This document shows positions 52,151-64,000 of a DNA stretch of 64,000 nt, one piece after another. Origin of the DNA: Undaria pinnatifida (lineage: Eukaryota > Sar > Phaeophyceae > Laminariales > Alariaceae). Each line of letters starts with the position of its first letter. Position 1 is the first letter of the stretch. The position numbers and the translations under genes were made by a program. The stretch covers positions 6,793,396-6,857,395 of the forward strand of contig JABAKD010000014.1 of assembly GCA_012845835.1 (NCBI GenBank), given 5' to 3'. Below the pieces are notes generated by a model. The model ran no database searches and was not told the DNA's origin. It worked only from the letters and a program-made list of their open reading frames with translations.

Positions 52151-54599
52151 CTGCAGCGGCGACAGAGCGAGCAGGAACAAGAAGGCTGTGTGTGCAGCTA
52201 GTTTAGGATCAAGCATTGAGCCATGGCACGGTTGGGGATGCAGTTTGTTTAGCCAGAATACGTTTGAACGACTGGCCTCAACTGAGGAAGTAGCTGATAC
52301 TCAATACAATATCGTTGGAAACTAGGTTTGTTCGTTTTCTTCATGCCTTTCTGCACCCGGGTGCTGTTATGGGTGCTGTAGCCGGTTGCCGCAGACGCTT
52401 CTGCCACGCAGCGAGAATATCATACACGCATCATATGGAGCGTGCAGCGTGTATCGGCCAAAAAAGCCAAGATGTGCAAAATGAGAATACCTCATACCCG
52501 CGGGATAAACTTCTGGGAAATAAGCCATACCCAGGGTATGTCTAACGTGACAACGTCATGAACATCGATCGTCATGATCATCATGATGATCGTCGTCGTC
52601 ATTTCTCCTGCAAACGAATCCTGTTAACAGTCTACATCGCCACGTCGTGCGTGCTCGAAACGTAGATGCAGTCCTGCAGCAGTTGTAGACGACCTGGTAC
52701 ACCACAGCAGCTGAGCAGCTGCTATACTGCTGATGCCTGTGCCGGTATTTCGTATCTGCGTGCTGCTGTAATTATGAACGAAGGAACTTTTTGTCACGGC
52801 AAGGTGGACAATACATGACGCCACATAGAAAGTGCTGTATATGGGGAAGATGCAGCATGGAATGCCAACGTGGTCTTGTACATAGGCACAGAGAACAGCA
52901 ATACCTTTTCTACAACAACTGGGGCAGACCCACGCTTTTGCGCGATGCATCAAGGGCCCAAACACCATGACGCCGCCGTGGCTTATCAAAATACTGGAAC
53001 CAAAGATGGCCCGTCAGCAAATATACATTTCCCACTTAATTCCCTATATAATACGGGGATCCGAATAAAAATGCGGCGGAACCTCCCTTGCATCGCCCAT
53101 GGCTTTCTGCACAAAGTCAACCAGGAGACTCGACGCCGCCAGCGGGAAGGAGGGGAGCTAAGAGAACTGCCTTCTGGCACAATTTACATGCGTGGTTACG
53201 GCTAGTGTACCCTCGGCGTGCAATGTGCGCGACATCTTCCATGGCGAGCACGACAACAATTGAAGAGGAAATAGCATTTGCACCGAAAACAAAATTGAGT
53301 CGTACATACGCGTGCGAATTGGCGCAGTATGTCTAGCATGTGTCTGGGGCGCACACGCTGGGCTTCGCCGCGACAATTGGATGGTGCGTTGCATAGCCAC
53401 CCACCACTCACCCCATAGAGCTCTCGCTCTTCTTCCTTGTCGTTGTCCACGTCCATCGCCAGCCAGAGTCAGGCATAGATACGCCAAAACACAAGTGATA
53501 CATCGATCGATTCAACAAAGAGCTGCAAGTGAAAACCATTCTACTCCGAGTACATAACAAGGGGTATGCTTCCATGATTTTTTTTAAACACTAGCAAACG
53601 GCAAACGCTAAAGCTTTATTTTTCCCCATCCGCCGGAGGATGAAAAAAAAAAAAAAAAAAAAAAAAAAATCAAGTACCAGATTTTACCTTCTTGTGTACC
53701 GTACAATTTCTTTGAAAAGCAGCAGCAGCAGCAGCAGCAGCAGCACCGAGCTGTTTGGGGAACTGGGTGATACTGGGTACTACGAGCACTGTCTGCTTGC
53801 TGGGCTGTGTTTGTAGCGTGCTCGAACGAGCAAGCGATTAACGCCGAAAAATATCCTACCACGAACACTAAATCCAAGTTGTTTGACCCCAAACACGTGC
53901 GTGCTGTCCTTTTACCACCGCAAAAAAAAATCCTGCAAGTGCACTCTAATTCCAAATACGTGCTGTGCTCCCAAAGGATGTAAGTGCAATTACAAGGGGG
54001 TTAAATCTCGTTGTAGGCCGCTGGGGCCGAACTACAGAAGTACGCTAGTTTACCGGCACTCTCATAAGAAAGAGTCCCGCAAGAGCGACGCGCCCTGGGC
54101 TATGTGCAGGAGCGGCCTCTGCTCATTTATATCATACTGCTGTGCTGATCGTTTGTCTTGTTGGTCGAAGCTGGTATTTCGCCCCCCCCCATTATTTTTG
54201 CGAAACTCCATCAAAACACGCGGCGTGGCCGCGTGACTGACCCTGCCGACCTCGAGCCCCCCAAAACATTGGGATTATAGGCGGGGTTAGGGTTGGGGTT
54301 AGGGTTAGGGTTCCGCGAGGCAGTGGTCGATTGGTCTCGGAACAACGCGCGAGGTCGAAACTGACCTGTTTCGACCTGCACAGCTTGTGTGCAGGCCGCT
54401 CCTGCACGAAGGGCGGAGCCATAAGAGCCTGAAAAATACGAGGAAACAAGAAATTCGACAGCTAACAGGGTAAAATAAAAGTTCAGGATGGATTTTTTCT
54501 TTAGGATGGGATTTTTTTTTTTTGGTCGAGAAATCGTTTAAAACATTTTCGACCGAGGGTTCCCGACCGAACATATTTTGCCCACTATCTACTAGTTGT
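52151..54599. other. No exon identified; missing 5' exon may lie here
   Basis: On the minus strand an ATG at 53456 opens MDVDNDKEEERELY followed by GG|GTGAGT at about 53411, which could be a start exon, but its phase does not reach 52150 without another exon. A pure A/T homopolymer lies at 53642-53668, a (CAG)8-like tract at 53719-53745, and a TTAGGG-like tract at 54285-54313. Confidence 0.35.
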
Positions 54600-54906
<307 letters not shown>

Positions 54907-56505
54907 GCTGTTATAATACCAGGAGAGCACAAAAAGAAAATTTGCCGACGCAAGTGATTTTTTTTCCAGGAGCCAGACAGGGGAGGTTACTAAAACCATC
55001 GAGTAGAAAAGTTGTGAAAAAACGTCGTTTATCGATTCGAACAAAGATCACAACGAGCTCACCGATCGTTTTCCGTTTTGACTTTTCTAGGAATGTGGCT
55101 ACGTTTTCTCTTTTTTGTGTGCTTCACCCTGATTATACTGAAGTATTATTGATCTCAAGATACACTGAGCAGAGCAATACGGCGTGGACTCTTTTCTGCC
55201 CGCGTGTATATTTTGATATTTTTGCGCCATGTCAAAACCTTTACGCGTCCAGGTCAACTCGCGTGTGACGAGAGAGTGTTTACGGTCGGCGACGTCTGGA
55301 CAGGCCGTGGTCACGGGTGTCTTTCCTTCTTCCCCCCGATACATGTTTTTTTCTTAGGTTTGATGTTTGTCGGTCAACGAGCACCGACTGCTAGGCAGAT
55401 TGCGTGAAGAGGTGGGTGCGGTGGCGGACGGGGGGGCGGGGGTGCCCTTGGACAGCTGCATAGGGCACAGCTGAAGATGTCACATTGATCTTTCAAGCTC
55501 GAAGCCACTATAATAGCGTAAACAGGAACGAGCGTAAGCGTAAATATGAAACCTAATGCAACAGCTATTAGAGCATGGTACTATGTTGGATATCCTCCAA
55601 TGTGGAGCTTGAGCTTCGATCACTCGTAAAGAAACATCCCCACAGAGTTGTAGGGCCTGGTTGAGGGGTAGGGATGGAGGCAGTGTGTCGGAAGCTTTGT
55701 GCGTGCGTCTCGGTTACTTTCAGCTGTTTTTGCTGCTGGTTGCAAAAGCAAAATCCAGTCTGCGAATTTCAAACTGACGCTCACGGTGGTTGGGTGGGTG
55801 GTCGGGCGGGCAAGTGGGCAGGTGAATGCGGAAGGAAAGGTGAAGGTGGGCCTTGGGGGGGGGGGGGGTATGTGAGTGGGCTACGGGGATCGGTGGGTGC
55901 GAACCGGTAGGTGGACGTCGGTGGATGGGTGGTGGGCCTGACGAGTGATGCTTGTACCGCGCACCCTGTGTTCCTTTCGTAGCTCAGACCGGAAGACAAA
56001 ATCGTGCGTTGGAGGTTGTCCTTATGCTTTGATAAAACCCATTGGTATTTTAGTATGTCCACACCGAACGAATATAGGCAATGAATCCTGCTGCGATATG
56101 TATAGCAAAAACAAATAAAACTCGAAGCAGATTTAGCTAGCTGCCGAAGAGCTACGTAACACAAGAAAAGGACAACGCCATTTCACGCATTGCATAGTAT
56201 GAGCAGTACGGTGAAGGCCGCGATTTAAGAGAGCTCTTTTTACACGAGAAAATCGCGGGCTTGACGTAAATCAAACTCGCGAGGCACACGGCACTGTGCA
56301 CCCACGTTGACTAGTGTCGTAACCTATACCAGGCTGTTAATAGTAGTTGGTGAATGTACAATTGAGAGGTCCTCACACAGTAGGGGTTGCAGTTTTGGGG
56401 TTGAACGTTTTTTTTCTGGCCGATGAAAATTCTCATACAAGGAACTGCCGGGGTTGTTCTGATGCTTTTGACTGGTTCTACGATAGCCCCTCCCGAAACT
56501 CTAGC

Positions 56506-56737
56506 GATTTTCTTTAACGGACATTTCATGGCTACTCGACACAAAGAAGGGTAATACATTGATAAAATATAAATATATCCATACATTTTCTTGTGTGCAA
56601 AGGTCTAACGATCAACGACATCGGGGTGTCGAGGGACACCCGTATTTTCAGGACATACGACCGGGGGCGCTGGTTTTGAAACCGGTGATTTCGTTAAAGA
56701 ATATAGTTGGGGGGGCTACCGTAGAACGACTCTTATA
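56506..56737 (+). repeat. R3 dispersed repeat, copy 2
   Basis: Collinear with 2298-2527: GCGATTTTCTTTAACG, GGCTACTCGACACAAAGAAG, TTTTCAGGACATACG, GGGGGCGCTGGTTTTGAAAC, TTTCGTTAAAGAA, GTAGAACGACTC. The middle has diverged. Confidence 0.6.
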
Positions 56738-57462
56738 CGAGTATGTTTGTTTTAGGACGGGCGCACAGAAGTGTTGGTCGGACTGTGCGCGAGAGATGCT
56801 TTCGAGAGTCATCCCACGATATGGGTTGCAGTTATAGCGCCTAAACGTCCCAGGCCAATTGAGTTCCTTCTGTGAGGACCTACCGGTTAGTGAAAAAAAA
56901 TCACGAGTGCATTTTTGTTCAGGACTACAAGGCATAGAAGCTTGGCCGAGTTGTGCGAACGAACGCCTTCGAAGTCATTTTTCGGGTGAGATATTGAGCC
57001 CCTCGTGTGAGGACCTCAGGGACTCATGCTGCATGCACCCCTAACTAGCGTGGGATGGCTCCCGAGCCATGTTTGGGGTGAGATGTGTTCGCCTCCTCAC
57101 TTTAGGAGCGCAAAAAACTGTTAGAATCTGGTTCATTCCTACCCCGTGGGATTAGTCCGAGAGTGCTCAGCACTTAAGACAGGCTTATTCCACTTGTACA
57201 CCCTCCTCTCTTGGGCCTTAGCCCCCCTTGAATACTCTAGCGAAGCTTGAGTCCATTTCGATAGTTTTTACCGTTGTTCCTGGTTCGTAATATTGTGTGG
57301 AAAATTATCTCGGACCACGAGTGAGTGAGTACGTGTTGGTCGTGATAAAGGGAGACGAGAAGGGAAACAAGAAATTAGGCGCTCAACTGCTGTTGCGCCC
57401 CTCACAAATGGAAAAAAAAACAGGACTCAATTTAGAGACTGGAACTATACCACATTCCTTAC

Positions 57463-58186
57463 GGAAAACTCCGTAATTCTGCAACACATACCCTGCCGTC
57501 TTGGAACAATAAACTAACGTGGCAGGGTGCAAGCATGTACCTTTGTGCTATCACTAGAGCTCACCAAAACGGCAGATAATTTCATGTCGATTTAGATGCG
57601 TGACCACGTCGCTGAAAGTTGGATTTGTGCTTCCAAGGCTTGGTATGCACAACTTTTTATTTAACTTGGAGCCTGGTGTTTTTACACCGGCGAAATTTTC
57701 AGCGAAACTACTGTGCTCAAACTTGAAAAAAACTGTGCAAGACGCGTGCTACGATAGAGGTGCGCTCCCATTTTTTTTCTGAGGTTCCTCAATTCGGGAG
57801 CTTAAGACCTCTCCCAAAAAACTGATTTTGGAGAAAAATACAGCTGCTACCCGATAACAACCCCCACACGGCCTACAAGTAGCAAGTTCACAACGAGCGT
57901 CATGCAAAAAAAATGTCCTATTTCCGACGATTTTGGGTTAAGGAGCCCCGTCATTCAGGAAATTTTCAGACAAAAAGTGCTACTTTTGTCGTAACACGGG
58001 TCGCAAAAAAATTATGGAAGCACAAATCCAACTTTCAGCGCGACGTGGTCGCGGCCCTAAATCGACCTGAAAATATCTGCCGTTTTGGTGAGCTCTAGTG
58101 ATAGCACTAAGGTACGCGCATGTACCCTGCAAAATGTAATTGCCTAAGCACAGCAGGGTGTGTTGCAGACTTACGGAGTTGGCCTA
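57463..58186. mobile_element. Fold-back element (~170-bp inverted arms) with nested M1
   Basis: The left arm 57463-57635 and right arm 58012-58186 are inverted copies. Matching blocks are CTCCGTAATTCTGCAACACA, GTGCTATCACTAGAGCTCAC, CAAAACGGCAGAT and GAAAGTTGGATTTGTGCTTC. The ~375-bp centre contains a complete M1 MITE at 57741-58002. There is no coding capacity. Confidence 0.85.
57741..58002 (-). mobile_element. M1 MITE nested in the fold-back element
   Basis: Starts GACGCGTGCTACGATAGAGG; the right end is TTTTGTCGTAACACGGGTC. Inner blocks TTCCTCAATTCGGGAGCTTA and CCGACGATTTTGGGTTAAGG. GCAA on both sides may be the target duplication. Confidence 0.8.
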
Positions 58187-58539
58187 AGGAGTGTAGGTGT
58201 GGTTCCAGCCTATCAAATGAGTCCCGATTTTGAAGAATTCGGGAATTTTGTGAGGGTGCAACACAGGTGCATTAGAGACTATACTAGTAAAGAGAGGGAA
58301 TTGGATGCTAAATGCCCGTAAAAAATAGCAAAGTAAACATGTACGAAACCCACTGAGAAATTAACACCAATACGTGAAAAAAAGATAATAGATAGGTTTT
58401 GCATAGGCTTATAAAGGGGCAGCCTACATGTTAAATCCAAGTTGTTTTTCAGAACCGATACACTATCAGGTACCTGGTATGTATCAAGTGCGTCGTCGGT
58501 GGGGTAAACTGGTGCCAAGAGTTTGTTTTGGCGCGAGTA

Positions 58540-58945
58540 GCGAACTTACCACCGTGTCGGGTGCCGGTATCGAGGCCTTGGCGAAGTTACCGAAGGATAT
58601 CAAGTTAATACCGTTATTATCGAGCTGCCGGGTACCGGTATCGAATTCAAACTTAGACTACCCGAGTGTCGGGTACCAGGATCGATCCCGTGCCGAGAAA
58701 ATACACGTACGCCCGGTATTGTGGCCGAGGGTATTCTGTTCTGGTACCTGGGGTACCAGTATCAACGTTATACAGAACTTGCCGAAGTGTTAGGTACGGT
58801 ATCAAGGCCGCAGCGAAGCTCCCAAATTGTCGGCTACAGGTGTCGAGTTTTAACCGAGCTTGCTGAAGTGTTGGATACCGGTATCGAGCTAGTAGTACCG
58901 AAATTACCGAAGTGTCGAGTACCGGTATCGAGGGAGGACAAACGG
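58540..58945. repeat. Interspersed GGTACCGGTATCGAG repeat
   Basis: TGTCGGGTACCGGTATCGAG-like units alternate with TTGCCGAAGT or AAGTTACCGAAG, with irregular spacing of about 40-70 bp. It is a degenerate minisatellite rich in the palindrome GGTACC. From 58187 to 58540 no gene is seen. Confidence 0.7.
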
Positions 58946-59368
58946 TAGTATCCAATACCACATGTCAACATGTATTTCGTACTATACACAAAAAGCAAAC
59001 TTGCAGTTGTTAATATAGACATAATTTGCACCGAGGGTTTCACATTGTCGGCGGGTAAAATGAAACAACTATCAAAATTTCTGCTTGGTGGGGGCGAAAT
59101 ATAACCAAAACACAACAATTAAAACTCCAAATACGGCACGTTTCCTATGCACAATTCATCCGCCAAACTCGTGCACAGCTTCTCACAACAGTATTTGAAG
59201 AAATGCAATTGGGTACCACTAACCACCCATATACCTGCCCCCGTTATGGGCTCAGCGCTTCGAACGCCTCCACTGGAAAAAAAAGCCTTCTATAATCTCG
59301 TATGCCAACAACAACAGCAAAACAAAAAGCATCAGTACCAGTCAGTCAGTTTCCTCTTCATATCATAC

Positions 59369-59542
59369 TGCCCCTCTTGTATCCTTGTCGTGTTTTTGAT
59401 CGCGTTCAGCTCGGCCCGAGGAAGGTTAAGGATAACGAAACCCTCCCTGGCTTCTCCAACCGGGGCCACGTGGAGGCATCGATCTTTCCCGGTCACCACA
59501 ACCTTTCCGATCGGAATGGAAGCGGGACAAATGCCGTCACCT
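59369..59542 (-). CDS. Probable exon, minus strand (unknown or RCC1-BTB 5' part)
   Basis: 174 nt in phase 2 to 2. The acceptor is GTCTTCTAG| and the possible donor is GGGCA|GTATGA. It encodes GDGICPASIPIGKVVVTGKD, then CLHVAPVGEAREGFVILNLP and RAELNAIKN. The composition is strongly coding (long open frame, balanced hydrophobics), and it joins the 63.3-kb exon exactly in phase. I do not recognise the fold. It precedes the RCC1-BTB exons in transcript order, but at least one linking exon is missing. Confidence 0.5.
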
Positions 59543-60250
59543 CTAGAAGACACGCGTCCGTGCCTCCGTTAGCGATGATATCCATTCGTCTCTACCTACC
59601 TACCAAACAAATTACACATTGCCCTACTTTACCCTACCCCCCGAAGAAAACACTCGTCCATGCTCTCTTAGGAAAAAAAACTGCCATTCGCATTTACCTA
59701 CGCACGAAGCACTTACCCTGCCCTCACCGCCCCCCCTAAAAAGCATCGCTCATTTCCACGTACGTGCGAAAACCTTCCCTACCTTACCCCCCAAGAATCT
59801 CGTTTGTATCTATAGTACTTACGTACAAAACCATTAGACTATAGAAAAAACTTACCCGTGTATTACACCACAAGTACTAACAACCCTGATAAAACCATCC
59901 GCCATGTACATGCTACAGCAGTACAGTAGAAAGTGCAATGGTTTAAAAGATATATATAGTCTATACCTGGTATTGGATTTTGCTTTACCACCTACCTACA
60001 GTAGTACACAAGTAAGTACCCTATTACTACTTTAATAAGGTAGACCAAACCGGTACACTACTACTACCTAATAAACACTAACTAATGAGAGGGTATTAAT
60101 ACATCAAAGTGTTCAGATAATTATTGGTACGTATGTCAATTGGTTATACGTGACAGGTAGCATAATACAATGTCATTTTATTTTATGTGAGGTTTTGATT
60201 TATGAATCTTACTAAAGGCGGGCGATCGATCTAGTACGCAGCTTGCAAAG

Positions 60251-60355
60251 ATGAGGATCGACCCTAAGGTCGTCAAATACACAGCTGACGTCGTGTCAAT
60301 ATTTTTGTTAAAAGTACCTACCCGACCCCCCCTAGAAAATGCTATTCGTCTCTAA
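60251..60355 (+). other. TA-peptide micro-ORF, copy 4
   Basis: ATG to TAA, 34 residues starting MRIDPKVVKYTADVVSIFLL, preceded in frame by STQLAK. Homology to the other copies covers the first ~17 residues. It is longer than the others because the shared stop is absent. Confidence 0.45.
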
Positions 60356-60820
60356 CTACAAAAATCTTACCCTACATCGTCCCGTCCCCCCAAGAAAACA
60401 CGCGTCCGTGCTCTCATAGCCAATCGTATCTACCTAACCACAAACAAACAAACCCTACCTTACCCCCCCCCCAGCTACGGTCTACGCCCCCCCCCCCCCT
60501 CCCGCCCCCCGTATACATGGAAGCCAAACCACAGCAACGTCTACAACCAAACGCGCTAGAATAACTCCCCAATGAGTACCCCCCCCCAAAGGTTTATCGT
60601 ACAGGTTCCCCACCGACCCCGACCGACAATCACTGCGGAATCTCCCCCGAGTTTTTTATGCTTCAAGTCTAGGAAAATGGGAGGGGACCGCAGCGATCGA
60701 TTGTTCGAGTGATCCGTACCAATCAGATATCGACCTCGTTATAACTGTATGTGAATCATGGGGGGCCCCCGCATGCACGATATATAGCCGATTCTTCATA
60801 TTTGGATACATACAGTAGTA

Positions 60821-61020
60821 CAGTAGTCGTGGTCCCTCTATAGTGCGGTGCATTGCCAGCCGACAATACCCGCACTAAAGTGGGACCCCGAGCTATCCCG
60901 GTATAGTGCGGCATAGCATAGTACTCTGTAGGACGAGGTCATGCCACGCGATGTTCACCGCACTAAACTGGGACCTCGCACTAAAGGGTACAGTACCGCA
61001 CTAACGCGGGACCATGGCTG
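60821..61020. mobile_element. pogo/Tc1-type MITE with TA duplication
   Basis: TA|CAGTAGTCGTGGTCCCTCTA and the inverted right end CGCACTAACGCGGGACCATG, GCTG|TA. CCGCACTAA motifs repeat inside. The TA on both sides is the expected target duplication. The region 60356-60820 has C-rich homopolymers and no gene. Confidence 0.75.
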
Positions 61021-61614
61021 TACATATACCAGGTACATACCATACGTAAAGCGCAGAAATCATGTGCGCTGGATCAGATAGTCGGCCGGAGGCCGGAAGA
61101 GGGAACCTATATGCACCAGGGAGGGAATACAGTGAGAGGATTCTACGAGGTAGTGGACGTTGCTACGGTTCGGGGCCCGTGTACACGGGGGGGAGGGGGG
61201 GGTTGTATCGACCCCTACCTATAACAATGCCTATTTGTATACTACGAGTGCACCCTACCAACCAATAGACAATGTACGTAAAGCGCCCCCCCCAAATTCC
61301 TCGTCTCACCTTGATGTCGCCCATGATGCCGTCTGTAGACAATCTTGTGCACGAAACACCACCACACTACTTGTATATCAGTACTATGCAAATCTACCGA
61401 CTCTCTTTCTTTTTAAGTTGCACTTTTTACGTGTACACAGATAGTACCATGCAAACCTACGGAGCCTCTCTATGCTTGGTTTCCTTTTATTTGTCTTTTT
61501 GTTTTCTTTCTTTTTTATGTAAGTTTTTTTTCTTCACATATATACTATACATCTTCTTCACTAATAGATCTACCCTATACCAGCTCGGAGCTCTGCTTCT
61601 CCCACTTTCACCTT

Positions 61615-61971
61615 TAAGCTCTTAGCTCTGCTGACATGGGCCGTACGGTTGGCGAAAGGCCTTCCTGGGCTGCTTCGCGTCCTCCGCGCTACGTAATCTA
61701 CAACTCCCAAACAGCTCTTCTCGGAACGCATATCGGTTTTTCTCTTGGAATGTTTCTCTAAACGTGTTGTTTGTATTTTCTCTGATTTTTTTTTGGAACG
61801 CTTCTTGTATTTGTTGTCGGAATTTTTCTCGGATTTTTCTTTGGGATATTTGTCGAAAGTGGAATATTTATCGGATTTTGTGTCGGACATTTTGTCGAAA
61901 CGCTTCTCCGAATGCATTTCGCATTTTTTCTCGAGGCATTTCTCGGATTTTTCCCCGGGCTTTTTCTCCAT
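61615..61971 (-). other. Lys/Ser/Glu-rich open frame, coding status unclear
   Basis: On the minus strand a frame rich in SEK/KKSEK units (for example KYPKEKSEKNSDNKYKKRSK) stays open and meets a good donor (TTAAAG|GTGAAAGT at 61614). A second frame, shifted by one, is open from about 62250 and reads an acidic stretch (EKSEREEEEEEPVIV) before entering the same DNA. The DNA is a degenerate ~15-bp TCGGAGAAA-type repeat. Its phase does not fit between the 63.3- and 59.5-kb exons, so I do not add it to that gene. Confidence 0.3.
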
Positions 61972-63296
61972 TTTCTTCCCGCAATTTTTCTCGGAAACGC
62001 TTCTCGGAACTATCTTTTGAACAATTCGTTACTTTGATAGGCGGAACTACCAATGTGACCGGGGCGTCTTCTACTACTTCTGCTACCCTTGACAATACAA
62101 CCTGGGAGTCACCCCTTTGCGACGAGAAGGTGACAGACCGGACGATAACAGGTTCCTCCTCCTCCTCTTCTCTCTCGCTCTTCTCAGCGTTGGAACTGTT
62201 GTCGTCGCAGTCTCGGCCGGGCATACCGTGGGGGAGGAAGACGTCTCGTACGCCAGCCCTGCTTTCAAGGGGAGAGAGAGGGACGGCCGAGAGGGACGGA
62301 GAGGGAGGGAGGGGGCAAAGGGAACTGGGGAGACGGGGGCGGGGGAGGAGGGGGGGAGGGGAGGGAAGAGGGATTAGAAACGTTAAGCAAAACGAAAAAC
62401 GAAAACGAAAGAGGGTTCCATTAAAAAACAATGCGAGAAAACTAGCAGTGACGTCGACTAGCCATGTTCGCGAACAGTTTTTGTTTTTTGGGGTGGAAGG
62501 CGCAGAAAAAATAAATAAAGGTTCGCTTGAAATTGAGAATACGAGAGAACTATGTATGAAAAATTGTTCCTCCAAAGCGGAATACGAGAAACTGAAAGCG
62601 ACTATTGGCTAGCCATGTTCCAAACAGAGGGGAGGGGGTCAATACAGTAACAAACAGAAAAATGGGTGGTAGCTTGCAAAAGGAAATACGGGAAAACCAA
62701 AAAAATAGTTAATATCGATATCGATTATCCGTGCTTGACAAGACGTGGAGAGGGTAAAAAACAGTAATTATGTAAAAATGTAGCAGTGCCACACACACTG
62801 ACGTTTTTCGATTCAACCTATTAACGTCGATCGAGCGTTTCTCATACGAAACATTTACCGCGTTGGAAGGAATGGGGGGGGGTCAGTCTCGAGCAAATCA
62901 AAAGTGCAAAAGAAAAACTACAGACTAAGACGGAATATTGCTGCGGTAGTCGATTTTTGCAGTATCAAAGTATAGCATGGTATTGTCGTGCTGGCCGTCC
63001 AACAATGATTGTCATAAACAGCTATTGCACAGAAAGAACAAACCCGTCCGGCGGAACAGATAGTCTATTTGTGCGTTTTTTGTATAATATACTAGATTGA
63101 CTGTGTGTTACTTTTCATTCGCTACAGCAGCCAGGAAGGTATAACTCGATTATACGAGGTACCCCGCAAGATTTCTTCATTCGCACTTACTTTCACTTAT
63201 CACGAATACCGCATATTGGTTGTGCTAATAATGGCCACAACTCATCGCGCTGTACGTACAACGCATGAAAGACAAGAAATGCTGCATAATACTTAC

Positions 63297-63414
63297 CCTC
63301 TCCCTGCGACCGATGCTTCAAACATTCCCATGGGGCCACGCTGCTGGTCGACGATGTCCATGTCATCAAGGTCAACATCACGGCCATCATCATCATCATC
63401 TGCTGTCACAGGAC
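63297..63414 (-). CDS. Probable exon, acidic, minus strand
   Basis: 118 nt in phase 1 to 2. The acceptor is TTATTATTCAG| and the donor GAGAGG|GTAAGT is near-perfect. It encodes PVTADDDDDGRDVDLDDMDI, then VDQQRGPMGMFEASVAGRG. Joined to 59542 it continues ...GRGGDGICPAS without a frame change. Acidic N-terminal regions are common in regulatory proteins. Membership of the RCC1-BTB gene is inference from strand and order. Confidence 0.55.
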
Positions 63415-63589
63415 CTGAATAATAAGAATAAAGAGGGGAGGGGGAAAACAGGAAGGGGGGAGGGAGGAGAGGGGGAAGGGCAGGAATGGGGGGAGCAGAA
63501 AGGAGGGAGGGGAGGGGGGTGATGGGAGGTATCAACTTTGGAGGGAAAGCGCTGAAGTTTCTATCATATACTCAGCAATGGAACAACTG

Positions 63590-63732
63590 TGGAGTAAACA
63601 ATACCAGGTGCCAAGTACACGGTTGACGGTACTCGCCAAACATCAAACCCATATCGATGTCGCTTGTGGAAATACTTCATCATCTATGTGTACCGGCGGC
63701 AATGAGCATGACCTGGGACGGGTACAGGACTA
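63590..63732 (+). pseudogene. RCC1-repeat fragment on the + strand
   Basis: The open frame reads QVPSTRLTVLAKHQTHIDVA then CGNTSSSMCTGGNEHDLGRV and ends at TAA. P..L..L....I.VACG..SSSM and GNEH.LG are RCC1 features, but the blade is compressed (several residues are missing between CT and GGNEH). It has no acceptor or start and opposes the main RCC1-BTB gene. It is most likely an inverted, decayed duplicate of an RCC1 exon, possibly of the missing 5' exon. Confidence 0.6.
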
Positions 63733-64000
63733 AAGCTAACATTAGTTCAAGAGGTTCAAAACGAAATCCAGTGAACACAACAAAGAAAAAGACAAAACGA
63801 CACACCATACCAGGCCCCCAGAGGTAATAATTGATTGGAAAAAATGCAGGACGATGATTACACGACGAAAGGATGAATTAGTTTTGTGTAATAAAAAAGG
63901 ACGTTTTGTGGATCAATTTTACTATGGTTGTTTTTGGGATCAATATTTACTATGGTTATAAAGTAACCCCCTGAAAAACACTTTTTGGATATTTCCACTC

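Overview
The window looks like nuclear DNA of a repeat-rich eukaryote. Genes are split by long introns (mostly 0.3-5 kb) with GT/AG borders that usually begin GTGAG. Mobile elements, microsatellites and G/C homopolymers are dense, and there are no bacterial operon features. Intron style, TTAGGG-like tracts and the two main gene families would fit a stramenopile alga such as a brown alga. That is inference; nothing here proves the lineage.

From left to right: 1-0.65 kb is repeat. At 658-2223 (+) a single-exon gene encodes a charged coiled-coil protein with two IQ-like segments. From 2.2 to 8 kb there are tandem and dispersed repeats. From 7998 to 27478 (+) a seven-exon gene encodes a divergent PP2A B''-type regulatory subunit with a long glutamine-rich tail. 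I assembled it by hand: every splice phase agrees, giving 760 codons plus stop. Its introns hold MITEs, TRIM retroelements, a 0.8-kb 9-bp minisatellite and a (GTT)n tract. From 27.5 to 37 kb there is no host gene I recognise. That stretch carries a 182-bp satellite, an internally deleted Ty1/copia element with intact LTRs and a CACAC target duplication, and small MITEs.

From 37018 to at least 52150 (-) a 13-exon gene encodes seven RCC1 blades followed by BTB and BACK-like regions, a classic RCC1-BTB layout. Its 5' end is unresolved. Two likely exons at 59.4-59.5 and 63.3-63.4 kb join each other in phase and may belong to it. The right end (52-64 kb) also has (AAC)n, a fold-back element, a pogo-type MITE and an opposite-strand RCC1 fragment.

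Two themes stand out. First, both split genes carry decayed copies of their own exon ends inside the adjacent introns ('ghost exons'), found beside at least seven exons. Second, four scattered loci on the + strand share a short reading frame with the pattern TQLAKM[SR][FI] followed by TA and V; I cannot assign it to a family. Many repeats can be defined precisely: a piggyBac-like 82-bp MITE that entered the same TTAA of a larger MITE twice, pogo-like MITEs with TA duplications, and ~375-bp TRIMs with a tRNA-like segment.
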